From NCBI GenBank assembly GCA_016934635.1, contig JAFGSK010000014.1:1-49318 (forward strand): a stretch of DNA of 49,318 nt. The letters are read 5' to 3'. The notes beneath the pieces were generated by a model. That model ran no database searches and was not told the origin of the DNA. It saw only the letters and a list, made by a program, of their open reading frames with translations. This DNA comes from Caldifarciminota bacterium. Lineage in GTDB: Bacteria; Hydrothermota; Tepidihabitantia; B3-TA06. A program made the position numbers and the translations under genes. Below are positions 16,781-25,306 of this stretch, piece after piece (position 1 is the first letter of the stretch; every line of letters starts with the position of its first letter).

Positions 16781-18006
16781 TTCCCATCCATGATGTCATC
16801 TTTCCACATATTAGTTAGCCTTGAATGAGTGATCTTATAGACCGACAACAGGGCATTTTGCGCCGGACGGTCCTCGGTAAGGAAAGTACAAAGCTTCTCG
16901 GAACCGTATCTCGTGTAAAGGAAGCGAATAAGGTCGGCTGATGTAGCATTAAGCCGTCCTGCTCTTCTTGAATCAGCTATTCCATCAAGCCCTATCCAAG
17001 AAAAGACCCTCTCAGTAAATGTTGCAGGTACGTCTTCCTTAATCAAATCCTCGACTTCAGGTAAGTTTCCTTCTTCAGCCATCTTTTGAGCCATCTGCAA
17101 GGTTGTGCGCATGAGTCCTAACCGGGTGTAGCTGAAATAGTTGTACTGAACCATGTAAGCCCAGCCTTCCGAACGCAGAAAATCGTCTGCAGGAACGGCA
17201 TCGCGCATTGAGTTCACTGAAACGTTGGTTTTCCGCTTCAGGATATCCGTAAGCTTCGTCTCATCGGCTAGGAAAAGACCAGCCAGAGCATGAGCCATCT
17301 CGTGAGGCAGGCCGAAAAGCCCTGCCGGACCGGGATAGGCAAGCCTGATCTCAAGGAAGTAGCATACGGTATCGCCAAACCAGGTCGGTCTGAACAGGGT
17401 CTCGCCACCTAACGCAAGTTCATGCCCTCTCAACTCTGCTCTCGATGAATAGATTCGTATCGGGATCTTGCCTGCGGTCAACTGATTGGTTGAACCGCTG
17501 CCCTGTACTACCCTGGAAAGCCTGGTTAGGGTTAAAGAATCTATACCAAGTACCCTCACTACATCGGAAAAACATCCCTCAGCGCTCACCTCGATCAACT
17601 CGAGGTCTACGGACGCAGCGCTACCTGATCGATAAAGGTAGATGAAATGTCCGCTTTCCGCCTTGGACCATCCTTGGCCAGGAAAGTACCTTTCCTCTGA
17701 CCAGGAGTAGAAATCAGGGTACAGCGAAGCAAACCTCCTGTCTATTACATCGTCGAGTTTCTCGGTAAGCTCATCAGGTGTTCTGACCCTTGAGAAGACC
17801 TTTCTTCGTTTGCGTTCCCCGTACTTGTCGTCAAGATAGAAACCTAATTCCTCAACAGTTCTTTCGAAGACCAACGCGTCTACCGAATCGATAACCTGAC
17901 CTTGATCGCGCGCATTCTCGACCCATCGTTTCGCAACCGTTCCGAACTCGGCCTTTAAAGAATCGGATGAAGAAACTGCGAGCGCTGCAAGGAGTAATGC
18001 AATCAC
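16777..18006 (-). CDS. Putative exported zinc metallopeptidase (HExxH, gluzincin-like)
   Basis: A 409-residue protein. It has a short hydrophobic N-terminus (MIALLLAALAVSSSDS, probable signal peptide) and HEMAH at 235-239. About 40 residues later comes SEGWAYMVQ, where Glu280 is the likely third zinc ligand, the arrangement seen in gluzincin families such as Peptidase_MA. Substrate unknown. The only possible start is GTG 18006, since an in-frame TAG precedes it directly. No Shine-Dalgarno is present, but a TTGACA-N16-TATTCT promoter ends 6 nt before the GTG, so the mRNA is probably leaderless. It is coupled to the downstream GIY-YIG gene. Confidence 0.75.
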   Translation of the reverse strand: MIALLLAALAVSSSDSLKAEFGTVAKRWVENARDQGQVIDSVDALVFERTVEELGFYLDDKYGERKRRKVFSRVRTPDELTEKLDDVIDRRFASLYPDFYSWSEERYFPGQGWSKAESGHFIYLYRSGSAASVDLELIEVSAEGCFSDVVRVLGIDSLTLTRLSRVVQGSGSTNQLTAGKIPIRIYSSRAELRGHELALGGETLFRPTWFGDTVCYFLEIRLAYPGPAGLFGLPHEMAHALAGLFLADETKLTDILKRKTNVSVNSMRDAVPADDFLRSEGWAYMVQYNYFSYTRLGLMRTTLQMAQKMAEEGNLPEVEDLIKEDVPATFTERVFSWIGLDGIADSRRAGRLNATSADLIRFLYTRYGSEKLCTFLTEDRPAQNALLSVYKITHSRLTNMWKDDIMDGK

Positions 18007-18012
18007 CTAATG

Positions 18013-18040
18013 AGAATAGGATGAACAACTGCGATGTCAA
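18013..18040 (-). promoter_or_regulatory. Leaderless promoter for the peptidase gene
   Basis: TTGACA (18040-18035), 16-bp spacer, TATTCT (18018-18013), 6 nt before the GTG start at 18006. Confidence 0.7.
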
Positions 18041-18298
18041 GTACGGAGGACACCCTCTCAGTGTGTCGTTTCCACACACTCCCTCTCCCGATGAGGCTGT
18101 CGATTAAGTCCGAAAAACCACAGATTGACTTCGTCGCGAAGCGTTCACAGATTTACACAGATTTCTGAAATGTTCTATTTTGCTAACTTATTTTCAAACG
18201 CAACTTAATTGAAGATATTAATCTCGGCTTTGTGACCTTTGTGTGCTTTGTGGTGAGTTTTCCGACAGTCTCCGATGTGAGAGGGCTGGGATGAAGGC
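18041..18298. other. Gene-free spacer with degenerate CACAGATT/GTGTG repeats
   Basis: No coding signal. It contains a run of related words (CCACAGATT, TCACAGATTTACACAGATTT, TTTGTGACCTTTGTGTGCTTTGTGG). Related words recur at 26985-27250. They look like a decayed intergenic repeat family. Confidence 0.4.
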
Positions 18299-19701
18299 CT
18301 ACCTTACAATTACGACCTTTTGCGACCTGCAGTAGGTTTGAGTTGGCCGGATAAAATACACCCCAGCCTCACATCCTTCGCCCCAACGGATTTCGCCTAA
18401 CGACTCTGGAGCACTGATCTCATCCACCTTCCTTCCCGCGGCATCGAAGACTACGGCGTGAAAGCCCGCAGGCCGGTTCTCATAGCGCAGGGTTATAGTT
18501 CGACCAAGTGGGTTGACAACCTCCCAATCCGACTGGCGTGTTACTTGTACAGGTTCGGTAACTCCGGCATAGCCCAGAGAGTCGGTCTTGATGAGCAAAA
18601 GGTCCCCAAAGTCGTCGCCAAAAGAACAGCTTCCGCCCGTTATAACGTAACCGCCATCTGACGTACTCTGGACGCAATGAGAATAATCATAACTTTCTCC
18701 CCCAAAAGTGCGCGTCCACAAAGTATCACCATTTACATCCGTTTTCAATAGCAACACATCCGCATGCCCTGCACCGAAAGATCTGGTTTCTCCCGCGATT
18801 ATATAATTACCATCTTTAGTTTGTAGAATACAATAACCATCATCTTCTCCCCCCCCCCATAGATTTTAGCCCACAGGCTATCTCCTTCGTCATCCGTTTT
18901 GAGTAACCAGAGTTCTCCATAGTTCCATTGCCCAGAGATTATATACCCGCCTTCAGACGTTTGCCTGACACAACGGCCTATTATCGAATTCTCCAAATCA
19001 TATAGTTTAAACCATAAAGAATCACCATTTTGGTCAAACTTAAGTAAAGGTACATTACCGCACCATGAACCGGTAACGATATAACCGCCATCTGAGGTCT
19101 GTTGAACGCAACGACCAACCTCATGCCCACCTGCATCAAAAGTATCCTGCCAAACCAAAACCCCATCCTCGTCCGTCTTTAACAACCAAAGGTAGGCATC
19201 GTTGTAGTCACCCGTTACTATGTAACCTCCATCCGTAGTCTGTTCGACCCAGTTGCCAATGCTGTAGTATGAACCGCCGTAAACCCGATCCCATAACTTG
19301 TTGCCCAGAGAGTCTACCTTTAAAAGCAGTAAATCGCCGCCAAAAGGCCAGTCAATATTTCCGTTAACGAAACCGGTTATGATGTATCCGCCGTCATTCG
19401 TCTTCTGCATGCATCGGGCTTCATCATGACCTCCGCCGCCGTACGTGCGTGTCCAAAGTGTATCGCCGTTTTCGTCGGTTCGGATCAACCAGAGGTCTGC
19501 ACCTATCCATTCAGGAGGTGGGGGGCATTCATGGAAATCACCTGCTAAAAAAAACCCGCCGTCCTCAGTCTGGCACACCGAGTAGCCTGTTTCACCGTAT
19601 TCCACCTTTCCGTATGCACGCATCCATCCCGCCTGTGTCGTCTGAGGGATAAGCCCGATAATAATGAAAACAGTGACAACTATGATTCTTCCGTATCTCA
19701 T
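18299..19701 (-). pseudogene. Exported repeat protein frameshifted at a G10 tract (possibly phase-variable)
   Basis: The N-terminal part (19701 to the tract) has signal peptide MRYGRIIVVTVFIIIGLIPQ and repeats of the form GDTLW..YGG...CVQQT.DGGYI(V/I)TG, about 50 residues each, probably a beta-propeller. A run of ten G on the coding strand (18858-18849) puts translation out of frame and it ends 15 codons later. With 11 G, or 8, the frame reads YGGGGEDDGYCILQTKDGNY and continues through two further repeats to a sorting-type C-terminus (FDAAGRKV...GVYFIR...KVVIVR) ending at 18299. This would be phase variation by slipped-strand mispairing if real; a homopolymer sequencing error is the main alternative. 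A strong promoter and GGAGG site precede the start. Confidence 0.8.
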
Positions 19702-19721
19702 TTTACTCCTCCTTTCCGGTC

Positions 19722-19750
19722 ATAATACCTGTATATTTTAAGGTTGTCAA
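19722..19750 (-). promoter_or_regulatory. Housekeeping-type promoter for the repeat protein
   Basis: TTGACA (19750-19745), 17-bp spacer, TATTAT (19727-19722), followed by a short leader with GGAGG. The only promoter here with a 17-bp spacer. It diverges from the tRNA-Val promoter, with -35 boxes 20 bp apart. Confidence 0.7.
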
Positions 19751-19770
19751 GCCTTGATAACACGTTATCC

Positions 19771-19798
19771 TTGACAAACGAGACATGATGAATATAGT
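19771..19798 (+). promoter_or_regulatory. Promoter for tRNA-Val and downstream genes
   Basis: TTGACA (19771-19776), 16-bp spacer, TATAGT (19793-19798); the start would be about 10 nt before the tRNA. Confidence 0.7.
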
Positions 19799-19814
19799 TA
19801 CGTCTATGTTAACC

Positions 19815-19890
19815 GGGCGATTAGCTCAGTTTTGGTTAGAGTGCTTGCTTGACATGCAAGAGGTCACTGGTTCAAGTCCAGTATCGCCCA
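19815..19890 (+). tRNA. tRNA-Val (GAC)
   Basis: A 76-nt cloverleaf: acceptor GGGCGAT/ATCGCCC, D-arm TAGCTCAG, anticodon stem CTTGC/GCAAG around TTGACAT giving GAC, and a T-arm with TTCAAGT. The discriminator is A and CCA is not encoded. The zinc-ribbon gene starts 24 nt downstream and probably shares the transcript. Confidence 0.93.
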
Positions 19891-19914
19891 TATTCAGTTC
19901 TGCGGCGAGGCGCC

Positions 19915-20616
19915 GTGTCTGAGCTGAAGGAACTTTTGAAGGAACTTCAGGCAACAGACACAGAGCTACACGCACAAATAAAAAGGAAAGAGGAAATCCC
20001 CAAAAAAATAGGACAGTTGGAAGCAGAAATCGCAGAGCTTCACCGCCGTTTCGATGAAACCAAAAACTCCCTTACCGAATCCCGCAAGGAACTCAAATTC
20101 GTCGAAATGAATCTGAACTCCCAGGAAGAACTCGTAAATAAATACAACTCCCAACTGTACTCTGCCAAGACAAACGAAGAATACAAGGCGTTCCTGAAGG
20201 AAATTGAAACCGCCAACCGAAAGAAGACCGAGTTTGAAGATCAAATCATCGGAATCATGGAACGCATCGAACAGGAGGAGGCGGAGCTAAAAAAGAGGGA
20301 AACTGAAAGGGATGAAAATGAGACCAAGATGCGTGAAGAGATTAAACAAGTACAAAGTAAAGAAGCGGAGCTTGAAGAAAAATTAGTAAAGATTCGCGAC
20401 AAGTACGAACGTTTACGTAATGAAATGCCTGAGGATATGATTGAAATATATGACCGCATCCGAAAGAACAAATCAGGAATAGCGGTAGCTCAAGTCCAGG
20501 ATGGGGTACGTTGTTCGGTATGCCTCAACCCTGTCCCTGCCCAGGAAGCCATCGAGGCCGCTCACACAGAACGGCTGATATTCTGCGAGTACTGCGGACG
20601 AATCCTCCTGCCCTGA
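19915..20616 (+). CDS. Coiled-coil protein with C4 zinc ribbon
   Basis: A 233-residue protein. Residues 1 to about 180 are a heptad-rich, strongly charged coiled coil. The C-terminus has CSVCLNPVP and CEYCGRILLP, the two CxxC pairs of the C4-type zinc-ribbon family (zf-RING_7-like). The family is widespread in bacteria, with members such as mycobacterial CT398-like proteins; a nucleic-acid or protein-assembly role has been proposed but the function is not settled. I placed the start at GTG 19915, since earlier in-frame codons lie in the tRNA; a weak GAGG precedes it. An RNase H gene follows 5 nt later. Confidence 0.8.
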   Translation: MSELKELLKELQATDTELHAQIKRKEEIPKKIGQLEAEIAELHRRFDETKNSLTESRKELKFVEMNLNSQEELVNKYNSQLYSAKTNEEYKAFLKEIETANRKKTEFEDQIIGIMERIEQEEAELKKRETERDENETKMREEIKQVQSKEAELEEKLVKIRDKYERLRNEMPEDMIEIYDRIRKNKSGIAVAQVQDGVRCSVCLNPVPAQEAIEAAHTERLIFCEYCGRILLP

Positions 20617-20621
20617 CTATT

Positions 20622-21113
20622 ATGTCCCTCGAAAAACGAGAACCTGTTTCCGGCCATCTTTTTACAGATGCAGGAAAAGCCGCCCAAGTCTGGATTGACG
20701 GCGCCTCCTCAGGCAACCCGGGACCTGCCGGGGCAGGGGCGGTAATAAAGAAAGACGGCAAGCTAATCGGTCAGTGGAAGAAATACCTCGGCGAAACCAC
20801 AAACAACGTTGCAGAATATCAAAGCCTTATCCTTGCGCTTGAGAAATCCCTTGAATTAGGAATCAAAGCCATCCTGGTTTATACTGACAGCGAACTCCTT
20901 CACCGCCAGATATCAGGCGCCTATAAGGTACGCACCCCGCATTTAAGGCCTCTTTTTGAAAAGGTTCAGGAGCTCAAGAACAAGCTCGATTTCTTTCGCA
21001 TCCGGCACATACCCAGGGAACAAAACGCCGAAGCCGACCGCCTTGCCCGTCAGGCCCGCACCCGTAACACCCGTAACACACCTTCCCATAACACTCAATC
21101 CTCAGCCACCTGA
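20622..21113 (+). CDS. RNase HI-family protein
   Basis: A 163-residue RNase H-fold protein. WIDGASSGNPGPAG carries the first Asp, NNVAEYQSL the Glu, VYTDSELL the second Asp and QNAEADRLARQA the last Asp, so the DEDD metal-binding set is complete. Its form resembles the RNase HI subtype lacking the basic protrusion (RnhA-like/cobalamin-linked RNase H). It would cleave the RNA strand of RNA-DNA hybrids. The start ATG 20622 lies 5 nt after the zinc-ribbon stop, with no good Shine-Dalgarno, so coupling is likely. A C-terminal Thr/Asn/Arg-rich low-complexity tail (TRNTRNTPSHN) is unusual. Confidence 0.85.
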   Translation: MSLEKREPVSGHLFTDAGKAAQVWIDGASSGNPGPAGAGAVIKKDGKLIGQWKKYLGETTNNVAEYQSLILALEKSLELGIKAILVYTDSELLHRQISGAYKVRTPHLRPLFEKVQELKNKLDFFRIRHIPREQNAEADRLARQARTRNTRNTPSHNTQSSAT

Positions 21114-21131
21114 AACTCAAGAAGAGGCACA

Positions 21132-21983
21132 ATGAGCGCCTTTGCCAATCTCATCCCCTATCTTGCTGCGATTCAACGCAGCCTGCCAAAGGAAATGCTT
21201 TATCCTACAGCGAGGTATCTTGGGGGTACCCTTGCCCTCGTGCAGCACAGACGAAAAAAAGCCCTCCAAGACAATCTCGAAAACCTTGGATTGGATCTGA
21301 CCGAGGATCTCGCTCGAAGTGCCGTCCGAAACTGGACGGTGTGTCTTTCCGATCAGATTCGCTCACTGTGGCTTGCGAAAGCCGAATTGCAGAGGATATT
21401 GGAAGTTCAGGGAATCGAGAATCTCCTAGAGACTATCTCGCAAGGTAAAGGGGTGATTCTGGTCTCAGCTCATCTTGGTAACTACGAGCTGGGGGGGTCG
21501 TATCTCGCGTCCCTGGGTATCCCGATCCATGCGGTGGTCGAGGAAATCGATCTAGGCCACACCCATGTATTCAACCGAATCCGCCGCCGATTCGGAATGG
21601 GGGTCGTGGTCTATTCCGACACGGATGCAATGATTCGCATACTCCGGCAGGGAGAGGTTCTTGTTCTTCTTACCGACCGCGATTTCGGAACCAGGGGAAT
21701 GATGTTAGAATTCGGTAAAGGTATAAGAAGCGTACCCACAGGCCCTGCACTCCTGGCAGAGCGAACCGATGCTGCTGTCCAGATAGCCTACTGTGTACTC
21801 GATTCCGCAGAAAGACGCTACAGGCTCGTGATCGAACCTCGAATAGTTCGTAAGGCTAGAGGTTCAATGAAAGAAAAGGTAACCCAACTTACACGAGAAA
21901 TATCTGCAAGACTGGCCGAAGTAGTCGGTACCTACCCTGATCAGTGGTTCGTCTTTCAACCGGAATTCCTTTCTACCCAGTAA
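21132..21983 (+). CDS. LpxL/HtrB-family lysophospholipid or lipid A acyltransferase
   Basis: A 283-residue membrane-associated acyltransferase. SAHLGNYELGG is the H-x4-(D/E) catalytic motif, LLTDRDFGTRGMMLEFGKG and PTGPALLAERT are the conserved downstream blocks, and the length is normal for the family. It would add an acyl chain to lipid A precursors or a related glycolipid at the inner membrane. AAGAGG precedes the ATG. It follows the RNase H gene by 18 nt. No lpx genes are visible nearby, so the acceptor lipid is uncertain. Confidence 0.85.
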   Translation: MSAFANLIPYLAAIQRSLPKEMLYPTARYLGGTLALVQHRRKKALQDNLENLGLDLTEDLARSAVRNWTVCLSDQIRSLWLAKAELQRILEVQGIENLLETISQGKGVILVSAHLGNYELGGSYLASLGIPIHAVVEEIDLGHTHVFNRIRRRFGMGVVVYSDTDAMIRILRQGEVLVLLTDRDFGTRGMMLEFGKGIRSVPTGPALLAERTDAAVQIAYCVLDSAERRYRLVIEPRIVRKARGSMKEKVTQLTREISARLAEVVGTYPDQWFVFQPEFLSTQ

Positions 21984-21997
21984 GACTATCACAACCC

Positions 21998-22025
21998 TTG
22001 ACGTAACTTGATTCCTGAGTATGCT
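21998..22025 (+). promoter_or_regulatory. Leaderless promoter for purN
   Basis: TTGACG (21998-22003), 16-bp spacer, TATGCT (22020-22025), ending 7 nt before the ATG at 22033. The -10 box overlaps the alternative upstream ATG at 22021, which argues against that start. Confidence 0.6.
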
Positions 22026-22032
22026 ACCACCG

Positions 22033-22680
22033 ATGCAAAAAGCCAAACTGGCAATTCTTGCTTCAGGCAGAGGATCAAACGCGGTGGCACTCATCCAGGC
22101 CAGTAAATCGGCAGATTTTCCGGCAGAGGTAGCGTTGGTCCTTTCAGACAATCGTGACGCGCCTGTTTTAAAGAAAGCCGAGGAGCTAGGGGTAAAGGCG
22201 CTGTACCTCGACCCTGGACCCAAACGCAGCTACCTTATCCCTGAGGTTGAAGCTAGCTGGATTCAAGCGCTGCAAGAGAACGACGTCGATTACGTCCTTC
22301 TTGCAGGCTTCATGAGGTTGCTCAAGCGGACTTTTCTTGAGGCGTTTCCCCTAAGGGTGCTGAACATCCACCCCGCCCTTCTTCCATCCTTTAGGGGCTT
22401 GGATGCTCAGCAACAGGCATGGGAGTATGGTGTAAGATACTCAGGGGCTACGGTGCATTTCGTGGATTCCTCTCTTGATGCAGGTCCTATTATCCTTCAG
22501 GAGCCGGTAAAGGTTCTCCCTGATGATACCCCCCAGTCCCTTGCCGATCGTATCCTTGAGGCGGAACATCGAATCTACCCCGAAGCGGTAAGGCTTCTTT
22601 GCCAGGGACGGTTGAGGATTGAAGGACGCAGGGTAAAGATCCTCAGGGAATGGAATTCCAAGGAGGCACATGGCAAATAA
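22033..22680 (+). CDS. purN: Phosphoribosylglycinamide formyltransferase
   Basis: A 215-residue enzyme that transfers the formyl group of 10-formyl-THF to glycinamide ribonucleotide in purine synthesis. ILASGRGSN is the N-terminal phosphate-binding loop, VLNIHPALLPSFRG contains the catalytic N-x-H block, and the Asp lies in DAGPIILQ. I chose ATG 22033 because the protein then begins MQKAKLAILASG, as is typical, and because the promoter's -10 box lies over the earlier ATG. No Shine-Dalgarno is present. It overlaps the next gene by 11 nt. The purF gene in the same window shares its pathway. Confidence 0.92.
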   Translation: MQKAKLAILASGRGSNAVALIQASKSADFPAEVALVLSDNRDAPVLKKAEELGVKALYLDPGPKRSYLIPEVEASWIQALQENDVDYVLLAGFMRLLKRTFLEAFPLRVLNIHPALLPSFRGLDAQQQAWEYGVRYSGATVHFVDSSLDAGPIILQEPVKVLPDDTPQSLADRILEAEHRIYPEAVRLLCQGRLRIEGRRVKILREWNSKEAHGK

Positions 22681-23698
22681 ATTACGTCTGGCAGTGGTAG
22701 GGTGTGGGGCGCGCGCCCAGACCGCACATCTTCCATTCATAAAAAAGAACAGCCGCATCCATATCGCCGCACTTTGCGACAGGGATGAGGCAAAAGCGGC
22801 GGCTATGAAGGACCGGTACAAGCCGGAAAAGATAGTAACTACCTATAACGAAATATTAAGTGATTCGTCGATTGATGCCGTAGTAATTACCACCCCGACA
22901 TACCTTCACCATCCAATGACCCTGGCCGCTCTTGATTACGGAAAGCACGTTTTCGTGGAAATACCTATGGCGCTTGATGAAACTCAGGCCAGAGAGATGA
23001 TAGGTAAGGCAAAAACAAAAAAATGTATACTTGCCGCTGCCCACGACGGTCATTTCCGCCCCGATGCAATCCTGATGCGCCAGCTTATGGAACGCAAGGA
23101 GGTTGGAGAGCTGACCTATGCAAAGACCGGCTGGCTGCGTTCCGCGCAAAAGTGGAGCCTAACCGGTACGAGGATGGAAACCCTTACGAAGGGAGGCGGG
23201 GCGTTTATGACCCTGGGAACGCCGCTGATCGATCTTGCATTGTTCGTGCTCGGGGAACCCGATCCCTGTGCCGTGTCCGGTATGGCCTTCAAGCGCGACG
23301 CCAAACTCGATGCCGAGGATCTGGCGGTTGCTCAGATTCGATTCGGTGACGGAACGATTCTGGTTATGGAGGTGAGTTGGATTCTACACGAACCGCGCGA
23401 CGTTCTATACCTCAATGTTTACGGCAAAAAGGGTGCGGCATTATTCAACCCCCTGGAGATACACAAGGAGATGTTCAATCGCCTTGTCAACGTTGCCCCG
23501 GCAATCAACAAGAAGAGTTGCTATCCGACATCGTATCAGGGACAAATCAACGCCTTTGCCGCTGCCGCTCTAGGGGAAAATAAATTCCCCGTCCCCTTGG
23601 AGGATTCACTGCTTCTCAATAAGATTAGTGATGCCTTCTACCGTTCTGTCAAGGAACGAAAGGAAGTATCATTAAGGGCAAGTTCCGGGAAAAAATAG
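22670..23698 (+). CDS. Gfo/Idh/MocA-family oxidoreductase-like protein
   Basis: A 342-residue protein with an N-terminal Rossmann fold (LAVVGCGARAQTAHLPF) and the family's C-terminal alpha/beta domain. The usual EKP motif, whose Lys is catalytic in many members, reads EIPMA here, so the Lys is absent. The protein may therefore be a divergent reductase or a non-catalytic binding protein. AAGGAGG lies 4 nt before the ATG, inside the end of purN. The lnt gene follows with an overlapping, non-standard start. The substrate cannot be inferred from context. Confidence 0.8.
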   Translation: MANKLRLAVVGCGARAQTAHLPFIKKNSRIHIAALCDRDEAKAAAMKDRYKPEKIVTTYNEILSDSSIDAVVITTPTYLHHPMTLAALDYGKHVFVEIPMALDETQAREMIGKAKTKKCILAAAHDGHFRPDAILMRQLMERKEVGELTYAKTGWLRSAQKWSLTGTRMETLTKGGGAFMTLGTPLIDLALFVLGEPDPCAVSGMAFKRDAKLDAEDLAVAQIRFGDGTILVMEVSWILHEPRDVLYLNVYGKKGAALFNPLEIHKEMFNRLVNVAPAINKKSCYPTSYQGQINAFAAAALGENKFPVPLEDSLLLNKISDAFYRSVKERKEVSLRASSGKK

Positions 23699-25212
23699 CA
23701 CATTTCAAGTGGCTTATTGCTGCCGCATCCGGGGTCGTTCTCTCATTCGCCTATGCCCCTTACCCTACACGGTTTTTGGCCTTTGTAGCGCTGATTCCGC
23801 TGCTTTGGGTTATCCAGACCGATCGCCGAGCCTTCTTTCACGGCTGGCTCTTCGGTGTCGGGCTTTCCGTACCCATGGTTTGGTGGTTAGTGACCAACAG
23901 CTTCCCGTTGCGTCCCTTTATTCGGGTTCTCCTCTTTGCCGGGGTAATCGTTCTCTCCGGTTATCTGGCTCTGTTCCACGGTCTGTTTGCATCGCTTACC
24001 CGCCGCATCGGCATCTGGTCCGCTCCGATCGTATGGGTCGGAGTGGAGATGATTCGGGAACTCACCGACCTGGCCTTCCCCTGGGGGTTTCTGGGCTATA
24101 CACTTACACCCTGGCCTATGTTCACCCAGACCGCCTCCATCTGGGGCGTGTACGGACTGAGCGCACTTGTCGTGCTGGTGAATCTGTGGATATACAAGCT
24201 TGTAAAGGAGTGGCAGGATCGCCGGTTCAGGCTGAGGTGGGGAATTCTTGCCACAGCAACCCTTGTGTTCATGGTAGGGTTCGGTGGAATCCGGTTGGCT
24301 ACAAGTAAAAAGACCGAATCCCTAAAAGTCGCTCTTATTCAACCCAACGTACCGGTGGTTCTCAAGGGGTCAGGAGATCGCGATTCTTTGATAAACGCAA
24401 TGCTGGATCAAACGCGTGAGGCTGCCCGCGCAAGGCCTGATCTGATTCTTTACCCGGAAACAGCAACCTTCGAAGACCTGACTAACAAAAACCGGCGGGC
24501 GAGGTCTTATCTTGAGCTTGCAGACAGCATGGACATCCCTATTGTCACAGGAATCATCCATTGGGTCAAGGATAAGGACGGAAGAACCCGCTTTGCCAAC
24601 TCTGCAACCGTCGTACACAAGGATGGCAAGGTTGACAGCATATATATCAAGATACGCCTTGCGCCGTTCGGGGAAACCATTCCCTTTGAACACGTTCTGC
24701 CTTTCCTGAGGAAAATCGACGTCCAGGGAGGACACCATTACCGGGGCAAGGAGTTTGTGATATTCAAGAAAGCTCCCGAGCCCCTCTCGTTCCTTATCTG
24801 TTACGAAGCTATCTTTCCTAACCTGACCAGGCGATTTGTGGTAAAGGGGTCACGTCTTTTATGCGCCGTGACCAACGACGTGTGGTTCGGTCCTGCCAAG
24901 GGTCCCAAACAACACGCTGAAATGGCAGTGCTTCGAGCCGTGGAAAACGGGGTTCCCTTAATCCGCGCTGCAAACAACGGTGTATCCATGATAGTCGACC
25001 CTTACGGCAGGGTGCTTAAAGAAAGTAAACTTCTGGTCAAGACCGTCGTTGTAGGTGAGGTTCCCAAGGCAATCGGCCGCACCGTATATACGAGTGTGGG
25101 CTTCCTGTTTCCCTACCTGGCTGCCGCGGCAACCTTGGTCCTTCTCGTGGTAAGCATCGTCAGGAAGAAAAGAGACAGTAAGCAATCTGCCGAGAGGAAA
25201 AAAAAAGAATAA
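23671..25212 (+). CDS. lnt: Apolipoprotein N-acyltransferase with apparent ATT start
   Basis: An inner-membrane enzyme that N-acylates the diacylglyceryl-Cys of lipoproteins. Several N-terminal membrane helices are followed by a periplasmic nitrilase domain with the Glu-Lys-Cys triad: LYPETATFE, YIKIRLAPFGE and LICYEAIF. Family-like sequence (WLIAAASGVVLSFAYAP) begins upstream of the first standard start codon in this frame (TTG 23776). The frame is open from 23632 and contains no ATG, GTG or TTG before 23776. The best initiation site is ATT at 23671, 6 nt after AAGGA, giving 513 residues, close to the 512 of E. coli Lnt. The start overlaps the upstream gene by 28 nt. ATC 23668 or ATA 23695 are alternatives. 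Confidence 0.88.
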   Translation: MKGKFREKIAHFKWLIAAASGVVLSFAYAPYPTRFLAFVALIPLLWVIQTDRRAFFHGWLFGVGLSVPMVWWLVTNSFPLRPFIRVLLFAGVIVLSGYLALFHGLFASLTRRIGIWSAPIVWVGVEMIRELTDLAFPWGFLGYTLTPWPMFTQTASIWGVYGLSALVVLVNLWIYKLVKEWQDRRFRLRWGILATATLVFMVGFGGIRLATSKKTESLKVALIQPNVPVVLKGSGDRDSLINAMLDQTREAARARPDLILYPETATFEDLTNKNRRARSYLELADSMDIPIVTGIIHWVKDKDGRTRFANSATVVHKDGKVDSIYIKIRLAPFGETIPFEHVLPFLRKIDVQGGHHYRGKEFVIFKKAPEPLSFLICYEAIFPNLTRRFVVKGSRLLCAVTNDVWFGPAKGPKQHAEMAVLRAVENGVPLIRAANNGVSMIVDPYGRVLKESKLLVKTVVVGEVPKAIGRTVYTSVGFLFPYLAAAATLVLLVVSIVRKKRDSKQSAERKKKE

Positions 25213-25306
25213 ATAGCTAACCGCTGACCGCCTACCGCTAACAGCAGACGCCCTATTGCAGAGGCTACATTTTAATCTTGAAATCTTCCTATCTTCTAAT
25301 CGATAA

